NCBI GenBank assembly: GCA_910588795.1
Contig: CAJURI010000041.1
Location: 1 to 22,623 of the forward strand
Source: an uncultured Duncaniella sp.
GTDB taxonomy: Bacteria; Bacteroidota; Bacteroidia; Bacteroidales; Muribaculaceae
Length of the DNA stretch: 22,623 bases
Reading direction: 5' to 3'
Shown here: one piece after another, positions 1 to 9,300 of the stretch
Position numbering within the stretch: position 1 is the stretch's first letter
How the letters are laid out: each line of letters begins with the position of its first letter
Made by a program: the position numbers and the translations under genes
The notes under the pieces: model-generated
The model's database searches: none
Seen by the model: the letters and a program-made list of their open reading frames with translations, nothing else
Told to the model about the DNA's origin: nothing

Positions 1-266
1 ACCGAGTCTGTCGGATATTCGGTTAGCCCTGCCACGGAACTACGCCGCTGCTCCAAAAAATTGGCTAAAAAAAGCTGTTAAAAGCATTGCCGGCATCAAC
101 ATTCTCAACCGCGAGGTTGTTAGTATAATCGGAAGGTCGAATCTCCCCCCGGACCAGACTGGGCACCTCACTGCCCCACACATATGTCAATCCGGCTCTC
201 CTATCCGACCAGCCACGTATTCAACAAAAAAGCAAAAAATTTCTGTAACAACTAACTGTAATCACG

Positions 267-1367
267 ATGAAAAAAGTCTTAATCGCCGCCGCATTAGCCG
301 GTTGTGCTCTTACCGTCGGCGCTCAGAATGTCATCGAGCGACCAACTTTCCTCAGTAACTGGACTATCGGCCTTGACGCCGGTCTCACCACACCGCTGAA
401 GGGACATTCATTCTTCCAGAATATGCGTAGCCAGTATGGCATACATGTCGCAAAGCAGATCACACCTGTACTGGGACTTGGCATCGAGGGAGCCTGGGGT
501 GTCAACACCACACCGAGCCCCACAGCTTTTGACACCCAGTACATCGGGGCTTTCGGAACTGTAAACATGAACAACCTCTTCGGCGGATTCCAGTGTGAGC
601 CACGAAGGGCATGGGTAGACGCAGTTCTCGGCATCGGCTGGGGCCACGCTTTCTTCCCTGGCGCACATGACCAGAACTGGATCGCCGCCAAGACAGGTGC
701 GGCAATCAATTTCGCCGTTACCGACAATTTCAGCATCGCTGTAAAGCCTGATGTACTGTGGAACATCTCCGGTCAAGGCGAGAAAACACAGTTCAACGCC
801 AAGCGGGCCTGCTTTGAACTCATGGTAGGATTCAACTACAACTTCGGTCCCGGCTTCCAGTGCGTGACATGTCCTCCCGACAACTCCGCCGAGATTGCAG
901 CCCTCAACGATCAGGTCAATACCCTGCGTGCAGGTGTAGTAGCCGCCGCTGACGACCTCGCCGCCTCTCAGGCCGAGAACGCAGCTCTCGCAGCAGCTCT
1001 CGCAGCAGCACAGAACCAGCCCGCCAAGGTAGTCGCCGACACTACTTTCAACAGCGTACGCTTCGTGTTCTTCAAGATCGGATCAAGCAAAGTCACTGCC
1101 GACCAGCTTCCCAATGTGGTCATGATCGCCGACTACATGAAGCATAATCCCAAATCGACAGTCGTAATCAAGGGGTATGCATCACAGGACGGCCCCAAGG
1201 ATCTTAACGAACGCCTCGCACGTGCACGTGCCGAATCAGTTAAGGACCTCCTCATCCGCAAGTATGGCATCAAGGCTTCACGCATCCAGGCTGAAGGACA
1301 GGGTATCGGACACATGTTCAAAGAAGAGAGCTGGAACCGAGTATCCATCTGTACTCTTGACGAATAG
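267..1367 (+). CDS. OmpA-family outer-membrane protein (beta-barrel plus peptidoglycan-binding domain)
   Basis: 366-residue envelope protein, probably linking the outer membrane to peptidoglycan. Seen: an N-terminal signal (MKK then a hydrophobic run, with AQ at 19-20 as the likely cleavage point); a region of about 25-195 rich in alternating Gly/aromatic residues that fits an eight-strand barrel ending in NYNFGPGF; a Cys-Pro segment (CVTCPP) near 200; an Ala/Leu-rich predicted coiled coil at about 208-250 encoded by short GCAGCTCTC-type repeats; and an OmpA C-terminal domain at about 260-366 with GYASQDG followed by LNERLARARAESV, the family's conserved N..L...RA..V signature. Oddity: LAGC at 10-13 also fits a lipobox, so lipoprotein processing cannot be excluded, although a barrel protein favours ordinary Sec cleavage. 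No TAnnTTTG box or Shine-Dalgarno is visible upstream. The gene is convergent with the HD hydrolase gene. Confidence 0.93.
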   Translation: MKKVLIAAALAGCALTVGAQNVIERPTFLSNWTIGLDAGLTTPLKGHSFFQNMRSQYGIHVAKQITPVLGLGIEGAWGVNTTPSPTAFDTQYIGAFGTVNMNNLFGGFQCEPRRAWVDAVLGIGWGHAFFPGAHDQNWIAAKTGAAINFAVTDNFSIAVKPDVLWNISGQGEKTQFNAKRACFELMVGFNYNFGPGFQCVTCPPDNSAEIAALNDQVNTLRAGVVAAADDLAASQAENAALAAALAAAQNQPAKVVADTTFNSVRFVFFKIGSSKVTADQLPNVVMIADYMKHNPKSTVVIKGYASQDGPKDLNERLARARAESVKDLLIRKYGIKASRIQAEGQGIGHMFKEESWNRVSICTLDE

Positions 1368-1481
1368 AATTCCGTGATACATCAAAAAACACACACGACT
1401 GCTGCATGACCACACAGGCAGAACTTAGGAAGATAACAGTAGAGCCTAAGGTCATAGCATAACAACCCACATAACAAAAAC

Positions 1482-1531
1482 GGACACCTGTTGTCACTGA
1501 CGGTAACACGTCATAACGACAACAGGTGTCC
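1482..1531. terminator. Long hairpin between convergent genes, probable bidirectional terminator
   Basis: GGACACCTGTTGTC (1482-1495) is perfectly complementary to GACAACAGGTGTCC (1518-1531). The 22-nt loop contains a second stem, TGACG/CGTCA (1498-1502 with 1509-1513). The plus-strand exit is only moderately T-rich (tgtatttatt). The minus-strand exit reads GTTTTTGTTATG, a better U tract. It lies 114 nt after the OmpA stop and 49 nt after the HD gene stop, so it most likely ends both transcripts, with better support for the minus-strand one. Confidence 0.8.
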
Positions 1532-1580
1532 TGTATTTATTCATGTTCTTCTGAAGCCTGCGGCACCAGAGCCTTGTCTG

Positions 1581-2204
1581 TCATCTTGACAGAGTCTCGT
1601 CACGCTCGAATATCTGTGACGCTATGGTGTCGGCAGTGTGGATCAGAGGAAGCAGAGGCGAATTCGCTATGGACTGACGGTAACTCTTGTCCTGCTCTAT
1701 CGAGGAAGTATCCACCGCCCACGGTCCCATGTGCCAGCGTATGGCACATATCTCATCGTCCTCAAGGTCAAGCCCCATGCGCAGAAGCATCACCACAGAC
1801 TTCTCTCCGTGCCCTATGGGCATGTGGGAATAACTGACCTCATATTCCTGGGTCTCCTCCCACACACCTATCTCGTTCTTGCGCTTGCGTGTGACAAGAT
1901 TGTATATGTCGGCCTTGCACACGTCATGAAGCAGAGACGCTATGACCACAGCATCGGCAGGAAGCTTTTTCTCAAGGTCAGGACGACGCTTTATGATACC
2001 CTCGCGGAGCATCATTGCGGCATCGTACACATTGAGAGAGTGCTCCACAAGCCCTCCGGGATGATTGAAATGATTGCGGGCCGACGCAGGTGCGTCAAAA
2101 AAGCCGTAAGATTCAAGATCCTCTATAACGTATTCGATATTCTCGCGGCCGGTGGAGCGCAGCAGTTCGCAGAATCGTTGCTTGTTGTCTTCGGATTGTG
2201 ACAT
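1581..2204 (-). CDS. HD-domain hydrolase (predicted metal-dependent phosphohydrolase)
   Basis: 207-residue cytoplasmic protein of the HD superfamily, whose members hydrolyse phosphate esters or nucleotides with a metal bound by His and Asp. Seen: H55 (in LVEHSLNVYD), the H93-D94 doublet in SLLHDVCKAD with the K97 often found just after it, further histidines in SHMPIGHGEKS and IRWHMGP, and a late conserved Asp in HTADTIA. No signal peptide or membrane segment is present. The substrate cannot be read from the sequence; similar Bacteroidetes proteins are annotated only as HD domain proteins. The gene starts 18 nt after the lipoprotein stop and is probably last in the GH97 transcript, before the 1482-1531 hairpin. 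Confidence 0.85.
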   Translation of the reverse strand: MSQSEDNKQRFCELLRSTGRENIEYVIEDLESYGFFDAPASARNHFNHPGGLVEHSLNVYDAAMMLREGIIKRRPDLEKKLPADAVVIASLLHDVCKADIYNLVTRKRKNEIGVWEETQEYEVSYSHMPIGHGEKSVVMLLRMGLDLEDDEICAIRWHMGPWAVDTSSIEQDKSYRQSIANSPLLPLIHTADTIASQIFERDETLSR

Positions 2205-2222
2205 GATCGGTATTTACTGTTC

Positions 2223-2780
2223 TTATTTTCTCTTATAGGTGACCTCGCACCGCGGCAGCCCTGCCGATATCAGCGAGTCAACCCTGGCAGGGGTAGCCTC
2301 GCCTATCTTATAAGGGAGAGAGACTATCTCCGTGACCACGGCATCGGGGATAATGGCTTTTAGCAATTCCTCAGGCGACGGGGCCTGGCTCAAGTCATGA
2401 TACTCCGAATATGTGTAGCGTATGAAGCGTGTGTCGGGACTTATTCCCCTGCGGTCAAGCAGCCATCCGTCCCTGAGCACAACAGGCATGGATGCCCCGG
2501 TGATATCACCAGGCGACGGATAGGACACAAGTTTGCCGTCGACAGGATTGACTGTCACCGGCACATATGAATCGACATCACATGATGTGCGGTAGATGCG
2601 TGCATTGGGAATCGCCTGAGGACCGGGATTGTTCATGTAAGCTCCGAACCCTTCCGGCCCCTGCATGGACACAGGTGGCACCACGGATGCGGCATTCCCT
2701 CCGGCAGTGCGGCATGACACAGCTCCGCCAAGCAGCATGGCTGCGGAGAGAGACATGATGAGTGTGGATTTTTTCTTCAT
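2223..2780 (-). CDS. Small putative lipoprotein of unknown function, translationally coupled to GH97
   Basis: 185 residues, not recognised as any named family. Seen: a basic start (MKKK), a hydrophobic stretch and AVSC with Cys23, a plausible lipobox, so it is probably lipid-anchored after export. Cys23 is followed by a Gly/Ala-rich linker and then a Pro-rich mature domain of about 150 residues with two further cysteines (one in YRTSCDVD, one in PRCEVTYK near the end) that could pair after export. No catalytic motif is evident. Its ATG overlaps the TGA of the upstream GH97 gene (ATGA), implying translational coupling and a related role, for example a binding or accessory protein at the envelope; this is inference from position only. 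The HD hydrolase follows 18 nt downstream. Confidence 0.75.
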   Translation of the reverse strand: MKKKSTLIMSLSAAMLLGGAVSCRTAGGNAASVVPPVSMQGPEGFGAYMNNPGPQAIPNARIYRTSCDVDSYVPVTVNPVDGKLVSYPSPGDITGASMPVVLRDGWLLDRRGISPDTRFIRYTYSEYHDLSQAPSPEELLKAIIPDAVVTEIVSLPYKIGEATPARVDSLISAGLPRCEVTYKRK

Positions 2781-4945
2781 TTCAGCGGTTTTATTGAAAT
2801 TGCATATCCGCCACCGGCAAGAGCGTTAAGTGTGAGCTTGCTTTTTGATGTGACGGTCTTATGTGTTATATTATAACGTTGCTGACCATCCACAGTGTTC
2901 GCGTCGGGAGCCTCGGCATAGATGGTGGCGTCATATTTTCTTCCGGGATCAAGGAACGAGAGCGATATGGTGCTCTTGCGGTCGGCAGTGCCGGCTGTAG
3001 AGCCTACATACCATTCGTCGGAATTCTTGTCCTTGCGCGCCACGGTGACATACTCCATGGGCTCAGCCTCAAGATACACCGAACGCTCCCACTCCACAGG
3101 CACATCCTTTATGAACTGGAACGCGTCAAGATGCTGCTCATAATGCTCCGGAAGGTCGGCCGCCATCTGCAATGGAGAATACATGGTCACATATAGGGCG
3201 AGCTGTCCTGGGATAGTCGATGCTATCCTGCTGTTGTTGCCGGGAGTGAATTTCGACAGGTCAAACTCAAATATGCCGGGAGTATAGTCCATAGGGCCTC
3301 CCTGAAGACGCGTGAACGGCAGGATGGATGTGTGCCACTTGTCATTGCCGCCCATAGCCTGATACTCGGTGCCGCGTGCGCTCTCATTGCCGATCCAGTT
3401 GGGATAGGTGCGTGCCACGCCTGTGGGGCGCGATGCCTCATGGGCATTCACCATTATCTTGTTTTCGGCCGCCTTCTGTATGGCATACAGATAATGGTTG
3501 TTGAGCCACTGTGAGTAATGATACTCGCCGCGCGGTATGATGTTGCCCACATATCCGCTCTTCACTGAATTATACCCGTTGTCGGCCATGAGCTTGTAAG
3601 CCTTGTCGAGATGCCGCTCATAGTTGCGCACCGAGCCTGATGTCTCGTGATGCATCATCAGTCTCACACCCTTGGAATGAGCATAGTCATTCAGGGCCTT
3701 GAAATCAAAGTCGGGATAGGGGGTCACGAAATCAAACACATAGTCCTTGGATTGCCCGAACCAGTCCTCCCAGCCCTCGTTCCATCCTTCCACAAGTACC
3801 TGGTCAAACCCATGCTCGGCAGCGAAATCGATGTATCGCTTCACCTTCTCATTGTTTGCGCCGTGGCGTCCGTTTGGCCTGGTTTTGGAATAATCGGTCT
3901 CGCCGAGCTTTACGGAGAACACATCGTCGGTATAGTTCCATGAACTCTTGCCGGTGATCATCTCCCACCACACACCTATGTACTTCACAGGCTTGATCCA
4001 TGAGGTGTCCTCGATCTTTGAAGGCTCGTTGAGATTGTAGGCTATGCGCGATGCAAGTATGTCGCGAGCGTCATCAGTGATGATCACCGTACGCCATGGA
4101 GTGGCACATGGGGTCTGCATATACCCTTTGCGGCCCTGATTGTCGGGCGTGAGCCATGATGTGAACGTCATGGTGGTGTCATTTAGGTTGAGATGCATTG
4201 TGGGGTAGTCGATGCATGCGGCCTCATGGATGTTGAGATATATGCCGTCGTCGGTCTTAAGCTGCAGCGATGTCTGCACTCCGGTAGGCGAGAATGTAGT
4301 GGTCGACGCATTGTCGGGGTTGACTTTTGACGGGAATAATCCGCGTATCTCGCTCAGACGTGACTTGGTATAATTATACTCCTGCGTATCGTAGTCACCG
4401 GGGATCCAGTAGGCCCAATGGTCATCTGTCATGGCAAACTGGCTCTTCTCCTCCTTTATCACGAAGTAATTAAGATGAGGCTGTGCCGGAAAGTCGTAAC
4501 GGAAAGCTATGCCGTCGTCAAAGACACGGAATTCGATGTTCATCACACGGTCAAACTCCGGCTGCCTCAGCTCGACAGTCATGCCGTTGTATCGATTCAG
4601 GATCTCTGCCTCCTCACCCCACACCGGAGTCCATGTTTCGGACACGGAGTCACGCAAAGTCTTTACAATATCGAATCCGGAATTCAGCAGGAGGGCATTT
4701 GCGGCGGCCTTCTCCCCCTGACTGCTGAAAGTGTTGCGGCCGTTCTCGCTGTAAAGTTCCAGTCCGAGACACGACGGTGCTATGACCTGCCTCCCTTTGA
4801 AGTCGACGGTGTAAAAAGGCCGGCCATTTTCCAGATCAAACGACAGACGGATATCTCCGTCGGGTGAAGTGACAGTCTCGGCACCTGTCATAGGAGCCGT
4901 AAAAGCAATGGAAAGTGTAGCTGTAAGTAATAATTCTCTAATCAT
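2777..4945 (-). CDS. susB: GH97 alpha-glucosidase, SusB-like, inverting type
   Basis: 722-residue exported glycoside hydrolase of family GH97, expected to release glucose from the non-reducing ends of alpha-glucans in the periplasm. The start is ATG 4945: the longer ORF begins at a TTG lying inside the promoter box at 4973-4980, while ATG 4945 gives a clean signal peptide (MIRELLLTATLSIAF, cleavage near AETV). Seen: an N-terminal beta-sandwich (about 25-300), a TIM barrel (about 310-620), and a C-terminal beta domain. From memory of Bacteroides SusB, its catalytic and binding glutamates E439, E508, E526 and E532 correspond here to E434 (MMHHETSG), E503 (NAHEAS), E521 (GNESARG) and E527 (GTEYQ), all at a constant offset of five; E189 fits the calcium ligand. 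Glu at 434 indicates the inverting glucosidase branch, not the retaining alpha-galactosidase branch. The gene follows susD by 78 nt and overlaps the lipoprotein ATG. Confidence 0.95.
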   Translation of the reverse strand: MIRELLLTATLSIAFTAPMTGAETVTSPDGDIRLSFDLENGRPFYTVDFKGRQVIAPSCLGLELYSENGRNTFSSQGEKAAANALLLNSGFDIVKTLRDSVSETWTPVWGEEAEILNRYNGMTVELRQPEFDRVMNIEFRVFDDGIAFRYDFPAQPHLNYFVIKEEKSQFAMTDDHWAYWIPGDYDTQEYNYTKSRLSEIRGLFPSKVNPDNASTTTFSPTGVQTSLQLKTDDGIYLNIHEAACIDYPTMHLNLNDTTMTFTSWLTPDNQGRKGYMQTPCATPWRTVIITDDARDILASRIAYNLNEPSKIEDTSWIKPVKYIGVWWEMITGKSSWNYTDDVFSVKLGETDYSKTRPNGRHGANNEKVKRYIDFAAEHGFDQVLVEGWNEGWEDWFGQSKDYVFDFVTPYPDFDFKALNDYAHSKGVRLMMHHETSGSVRNYERHLDKAYKLMADNGYNSVKSGYVGNIIPRGEYHYSQWLNNHYLYAIQKAAENKIMVNAHEASRPTGVARTYPNWIGNESARGTEYQAMGGNDKWHTSILPFTRLQGGPMDYTPGIFEFDLSKFTPGNNSRIASTIPGQLALYVTMYSPLQMAADLPEHYEQHLDAFQFIKDVPVEWERSVYLEAEPMEYVTVARKDKNSDEWYVGSTAGTADRKSTISLSFLDPGRKYDATIYAEAPDANTVDGQQRYNITHKTVTSKSKLTLNALAGGGYAISIKPLK

Positions 4946-4972
4946 GGTAAGTATGTGTATGTGAAGAAAGTG

Positions 4973-4980
4973 CAAATATA
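4973..4980 (-). promoter_or_regulatory. Bacteroidetes -7 promoter box for the GH97 gene
   Basis: On the minus strand the sequence reads TATATTTG, an exact match to TAnnTTTG, about 28 nt upstream of ATG 4945. No good -33 TTTG is visible; the region upstream is A-rich (AATAATAGAAGAAAAATCG). It would give GH97, the lipoprotein and the HD gene transcription independent of, or in addition to, readthrough from susCD. Confidence 0.6.
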
Positions 4981-5023
4981 CGATTTTTCTTCTATTATTT
5001 TACCATCTTACTGACAATACGTT

Positions 5024-6352
5024 TTATTGAGTCAGCATAGGATTAGCCTGTATGGCGGCTGTCGGTATGGGAATGGTGTAACGGCTGTCGCCTTGTTCGA
5101 GCACATGCACTTCGTTGCCGAACTTCCGCTCAATGCGCGGCATGGTGGTGCGGCGCAAGTCAAACCATCTGTGCCCCTCGAAAGCAAGCTCCCTTCCTCT
5201 CTCGTCATATATCTCTGCGAGCAGGGCTTCGGGCGAAAGGCCTCTGACATATGACTCCTTGGCGGCATATCCGGCCGGGGTATAACGCGCCGACTGGAGT
5301 TGGAGCAGATAATCGGCAGCCTCGCCGTACTCATGAGCATTCCACGCGCTCTCCGCCGCATTGAGGATTATCTCACCTACACGAAGAGTGCAGGAATATG
5401 TGTTGCTGCCCCCTTTCCTGACACGGGCACCGGAGGACGAGGATGTGTCATAATAGGCGTCACGACGCAGATCGTCATTTCCGTACATGCCGAGAAAATC
5501 ACTGTTAACCCTCATGGCTCTGGCGTAATTATTGGTAAGCACATCCTCAAGAGCCACGATGTTCTCTACGGAAGTGTACACGTTAGGCAGTTCCGATGTC
5601 ATGTCGGCAAGATTGTCATTTACAGCCAGGACCCTCTTGGCCGCGGCAAGGCTTTCGTCCCACTTGCCCATGTAAAGATACACTCTCGAGCGAAGCGCAT
5701 CGACACTCAGCTTATTGAATCGGTAATTGTAGCCGGTTTCCCAGCTGTCGACATTGAGATATGTCTCAGCGGTGTCGATATCATCTGTCACCGACTTGTA
5801 TATGTCGCCGAGCATGGAGCGTCCGAGCAATGTCTCCACATCACTGCTGAGCTTGAGCGGCACAGCCTTGGTGGTAGCAGGATCGCACTTGGTGTAAGCC
5901 GGTGCATGAAGGTTGGCAAGCACAAAATGCATATAGGCCCTGAGCATATAGGCTTCGCCTACCATCTGTCTGATCTCCGCATTGGAGCCGCCTGTCATCG
6001 CCGCTTCCGACTCTATCACGTAGTTGGCGATGAAGAGGACGTGATAGAAACTGCGCCATGAGAAGGTGGCGGTATTTGCGTTCGCGCCATTATCCTTCCA
6101 GGCCCATATGTCGAAATAGGATTCTATGTCGTACTCCGACATTGACGGGTCAAGCGACACCTCGTCGCTGCGGAACGAAGCCAGACCACGATCGGACGGC
6201 ACATAGGAATAAGCCTGTGTGACAAGAGCGCGGAAATCTTCGGCTGTGGTGGGAATCACCTTGCCTACGGGCTTTATGTCCAGATATTTGTCGCAGGAGC
6301 TCAGAACGACCGTGAGTGCTGCAATCAGTGTATATAGAAGTGTTTTGTTCAT
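5024..6352 (-). CDS. SusD/RagB-family glycan- or nutrient-binding outer-membrane lipoprotein
   Basis: 442-residue surface lipoprotein that acts as the lid of the SusC transporter and captures substrate. Seen: a signal peptide with lipobox LSSC (Cys20), the typical mature start CDKYLDIKPVGK, helical TPR-like regions (GEAYMLRAYMHFVLANL, about 130-150, and LSVDALRSRVYLYMGKWDESLAAAKRV), and the diagnostic C-terminal segment IYDERGRELAFEGHRWFDLRR. It is shorter than the usual 500-600 residues, so some binding-face loops are probably reduced. The start lies 6 nt after the SusC stop, the standard tight susCD arrangement. The ligand cannot be read from the sequence; the following GH97 suggests alpha-glucan, while the protease upstream leaves peptides or glycoproteins possible. 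Confidence 0.95.
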   Translation of the reverse strand: MNKTLLYTLIAALTVVLSSCDKYLDIKPVGKVIPTTAEDFRALVTQAYSYVPSDRGLASFRSDEVSLDPSMSEYDIESYFDIWAWKDNGANANTATFSWRSFYHVLFIANYVIESEAAMTGGSNAEIRQMVGEAYMLRAYMHFVLANLHAPAYTKCDPATTKAVPLKLSSDVETLLGRSMLGDIYKSVTDDIDTAETYLNVDSWETGYNYRFNKLSVDALRSRVYLYMGKWDESLAAAKRVLAVNDNLADMTSELPNVYTSVENIVALEDVLTNNYARAMRVNSDFLGMYGNDDLRRDAYYDTSSSSGARVRKGGSNTYSCTLRVGEIILNAAESAWNAHEYGEAADYLLQLQSARYTPAGYAAKESYVRGLSPEALLAEIYDERGRELAFEGHRWFDLRRTTMPRIERKFGNEVHVLEQGDSRYTIPIPTAAIQANPMLTQ

Positions 6353-6358
6353 AGATTC

Positions 6359-9300
6359 TCAGAATTTTACGTTAAGACTCAGGGTGTACGTTTTGGGTAT
6401 CGGCTGGGCAAACGGGTTGCCCATAGTCTCCGGATCAAGGGAATTCCTGTAGCTTGATCCGAACACCCATAGGTTTCTTGCCTCGAATGCCAGAGTGAGA
6501 ACACTCATGCGCAACGGCGAGAGAAGACGCGGAGGGACATTATAGGCAAGCCTCAGTGACTGCATGCGGAAATAATTGGTCTTTTTAACCCATATGTCAA
6601 GCAAAGCGTCAGGCTGGAAATCATCGAGATACATATATTCACCCAGACGGTGGAACGTGTTCCATGCATCGGGGATAAGTCCCGGCAGCATGGCCCCCTT
6701 GTTGTCGGACGTCCATCTGTCAAGTATGTCACGGTTGACATTCATGCCTCGGTCAAACTGTGTGGCACTGTAGGAGGGCTGCACACGGGTGTACATGCCG
6801 AGATTGAATGCGAAATTGACTGTGAGATCAAAATTGCGGTACGAGAAATTGTTGATGAATCCTCCGGTCCATAGAGGATCGCCCGAACCTATGTAGGTAT
6901 AGAGGTCGCGCTGCTCCTCCGGAGTAAGGGTTGAACCTCCGTACTCGTTCAGCCTGAAGAACTCCTGCATGGTCACTGTCTCACCCTGCTTGTTGACAAA
7001 CAGCGGATATCCGTCATCATCAAAGCCGGCCGTCTTGTAGGCGAATATGGCATTCACCGGGTAACCCTCCCGGCTCGGGGTGGTCTGATTGGCGGGCACA
7101 GTCTCCTGAAGGACCGTGTTCTCATTATAAGCGAGATTGAGATTTGTGGTCCAGCGGAAATCGCGTGTGGCTATATTGCGAGTGGCAAGTCCGAGCTCAA
7201 AGCCCTGGTTGCGCATGCTCGCCCAATTGACCATATATGACATGAACCCGGTCTCGAGCGGAAGCATCTTGAGGGCGATCAGGTCATTGCCTTTACGGTG
7301 GTAGTAGTCACCGGTAAGCGTCACGGCATTGTCGGCGATCGATATGTCAAATCCGGCATTGGTGGTATAGGTCTTTTCCCATCGCAGACGGCGGTTGGGA
7401 GCCGATCCGAGAATTATGACATCCTCAGTGACACCGGGAAGGATGGATGTATTGTTGAAATTGCCCACGACAAATGACGAGGTGTTCTTATCGATATTAC
7501 CTTGCACACCGAATGATGCACGCAAGGCGAGATTGTTCACGAATGTTGACTCACGCAGCCACGGCTCGTCGCTCACACGCCACAGACCGCTGAATGAGTA
7601 AAGCGGAAGGAAACGGTATTTCTTGGCTACGCCGTAAAGGTCGCTGCCGTCAAAGCGGACACTCGAACCGAGTGTGTAACGGTTCATAAGCGTGTATGAG
7701 CCCGTGGCGAAGAATGAGGCATAGGCATTCTCGCTGACACTCTCGGAATGCAGGGGATAGCGTTTGGCCCAGTCTTCATTAGGGAACATCACCGGCTTGT
7801 TCATCAGCGTCTTGGGATCATACCCGTAGGCTGTGCTCGAGAAGTAGTCATACCAGGTCTTGCGAAGCTCGGTGCCGAGCATTACTTCAAGCTCGTGCCT
7901 GTCGGCAAACCTGTCACTGTATTCGAGCTGAGCTTTCCATGTGAGCTGCTTATTGGTGGACTTGTTCTGTATATGGCGGCCTCCGTCAGGCAGGAACGTA
8001 ACGTAGTCACCCTTGTCTTTGTCATATATCTCAGTGTTATAGAACTCCTTGCGCATTACGTATGTGTCGGGCGACGCATAGCTCTGGGTCTCGGAGTTGT
8101 CGAGCTGGAAACCGATCTGCGTGTAGGCCTTCAGATAATCCGTGAAGCGCAGGCTCGCATCAAGGAGAGCCGTCACGCCTGTGGTAGACTGCTCGCGGCT
8201 TGTATTGGCGCGCTCCTCAAATATGTTGAACTCCTGGACTCCGTTGCCTCTGCCCTGGATGTCAGTGTCATACACATAATCACCATTCTCGTCAAACGGT
8301 TTCTGATAGGGATTGGCACGACGCGAATAATACACGGGGTTGGAGAATCCGTCACTGTCGGTGATGTAGGAATTGTTCTTGCGATGGTTGACGAAAAGGG
8401 ATGCCCCCACCTTGAAACGGCGCGACACATTGTAGTTGGTCTTGAGCGTAAGGCTCAGACGGTTCATGTCCACACCGGTCACGTTACCGTTCTCTTCCTG
8501 AAATCCAAGCGATGTATAATATGTGGCGCGGTCGTTTCCTCCCGAGAGGCTCAGATTGTACTCCTGATTGAAGGTGTCACGGAACAGGATGTCATTCCAG
8601 TCGGTGTTTATGCCGCGGAGAGCATTTATCCGGTTCTGCACATCGGCCGGAAGGGCGTTCCACCCGTCCGACTTGAACAGCTGCATCATACCGGCGGCAT
8701 TGAGTATGCGCGACACTCCGCCCTTATCCTCCCTGTAAGTGTAATCAGTGCCGAGAAGAGCGAGTTCCAGATCGACTTTTTCGCTGGAGGTGAGCAGATT
8801 CAGGCGGTCGATATCAGGACGCGGAGAATATGTGAGGCGTGTGGAGAAACTTATCTCCGGAGCACCTGAATGGCCTTTTTTGGTTGTCACGACAATGACA
8901 CCATTGGCGGCGCGCGCTCCGTATATTGCTGTCGCAGCAGCATCCTTCAGGACTGTTATACTCTCGATATCGGCAGGGTTCAGTCCGGCGATGGAGGACT
9001 GGTACAGGTTGTCGATATCCTTAAGTTCATCAAGCGAGGGAACCTCGGTGCCGTTTACAGGTATGCCGTCAATCACCCACAAAGGATCCTGGGTGCCGTT
9101 GAGCGATGATGTGCCACGGATACGGATCTTCATCGGCGCACCGGGGCTTCCGCTTGTAGCGATGGCTGACAGACCTGCCACCTGACCGGCAAGTGCCTGG
9201 TCCACTGTCATGACCGATCCTATCTTGCTGTCGTCAAGCTCAACCTTTGTTATGGAGGCTGTGAGCTTTCTCTTTTCAATGTTCTGATAGCCGGTGACCA

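Noticed and set aside
101..165. tRNA-like string (GTATAATCGG, then GGTCGAATC) and a small GCGA-loop hairpin at 106-119
   Set aside because: No acceptor stem, anticodon arm or complete cloverleaf can be drawn, so it is not a tRNA; the hairpin has only 5 bp.
2..356. Open plus-strand frame from the window edge with no stop until inside the ompA gene
   Set aside because: It has no ATG, the peptide resembles nothing known, and it runs out of frame into the secure OmpA start; probably chance.
5300..6061. 253-codon plus-strand frame antisense to susD
   Set aside because: Shadow of a confident SusD gene, with no domain, promoter or start context.
7748..8869. 373-codon open frame on the plus strand antisense to susC
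   Set aside because: It lies wholly opposite a well-supported SusC barrel, has no recognisable motif and is explained by codon bias leaving the opposite strand free of stops.
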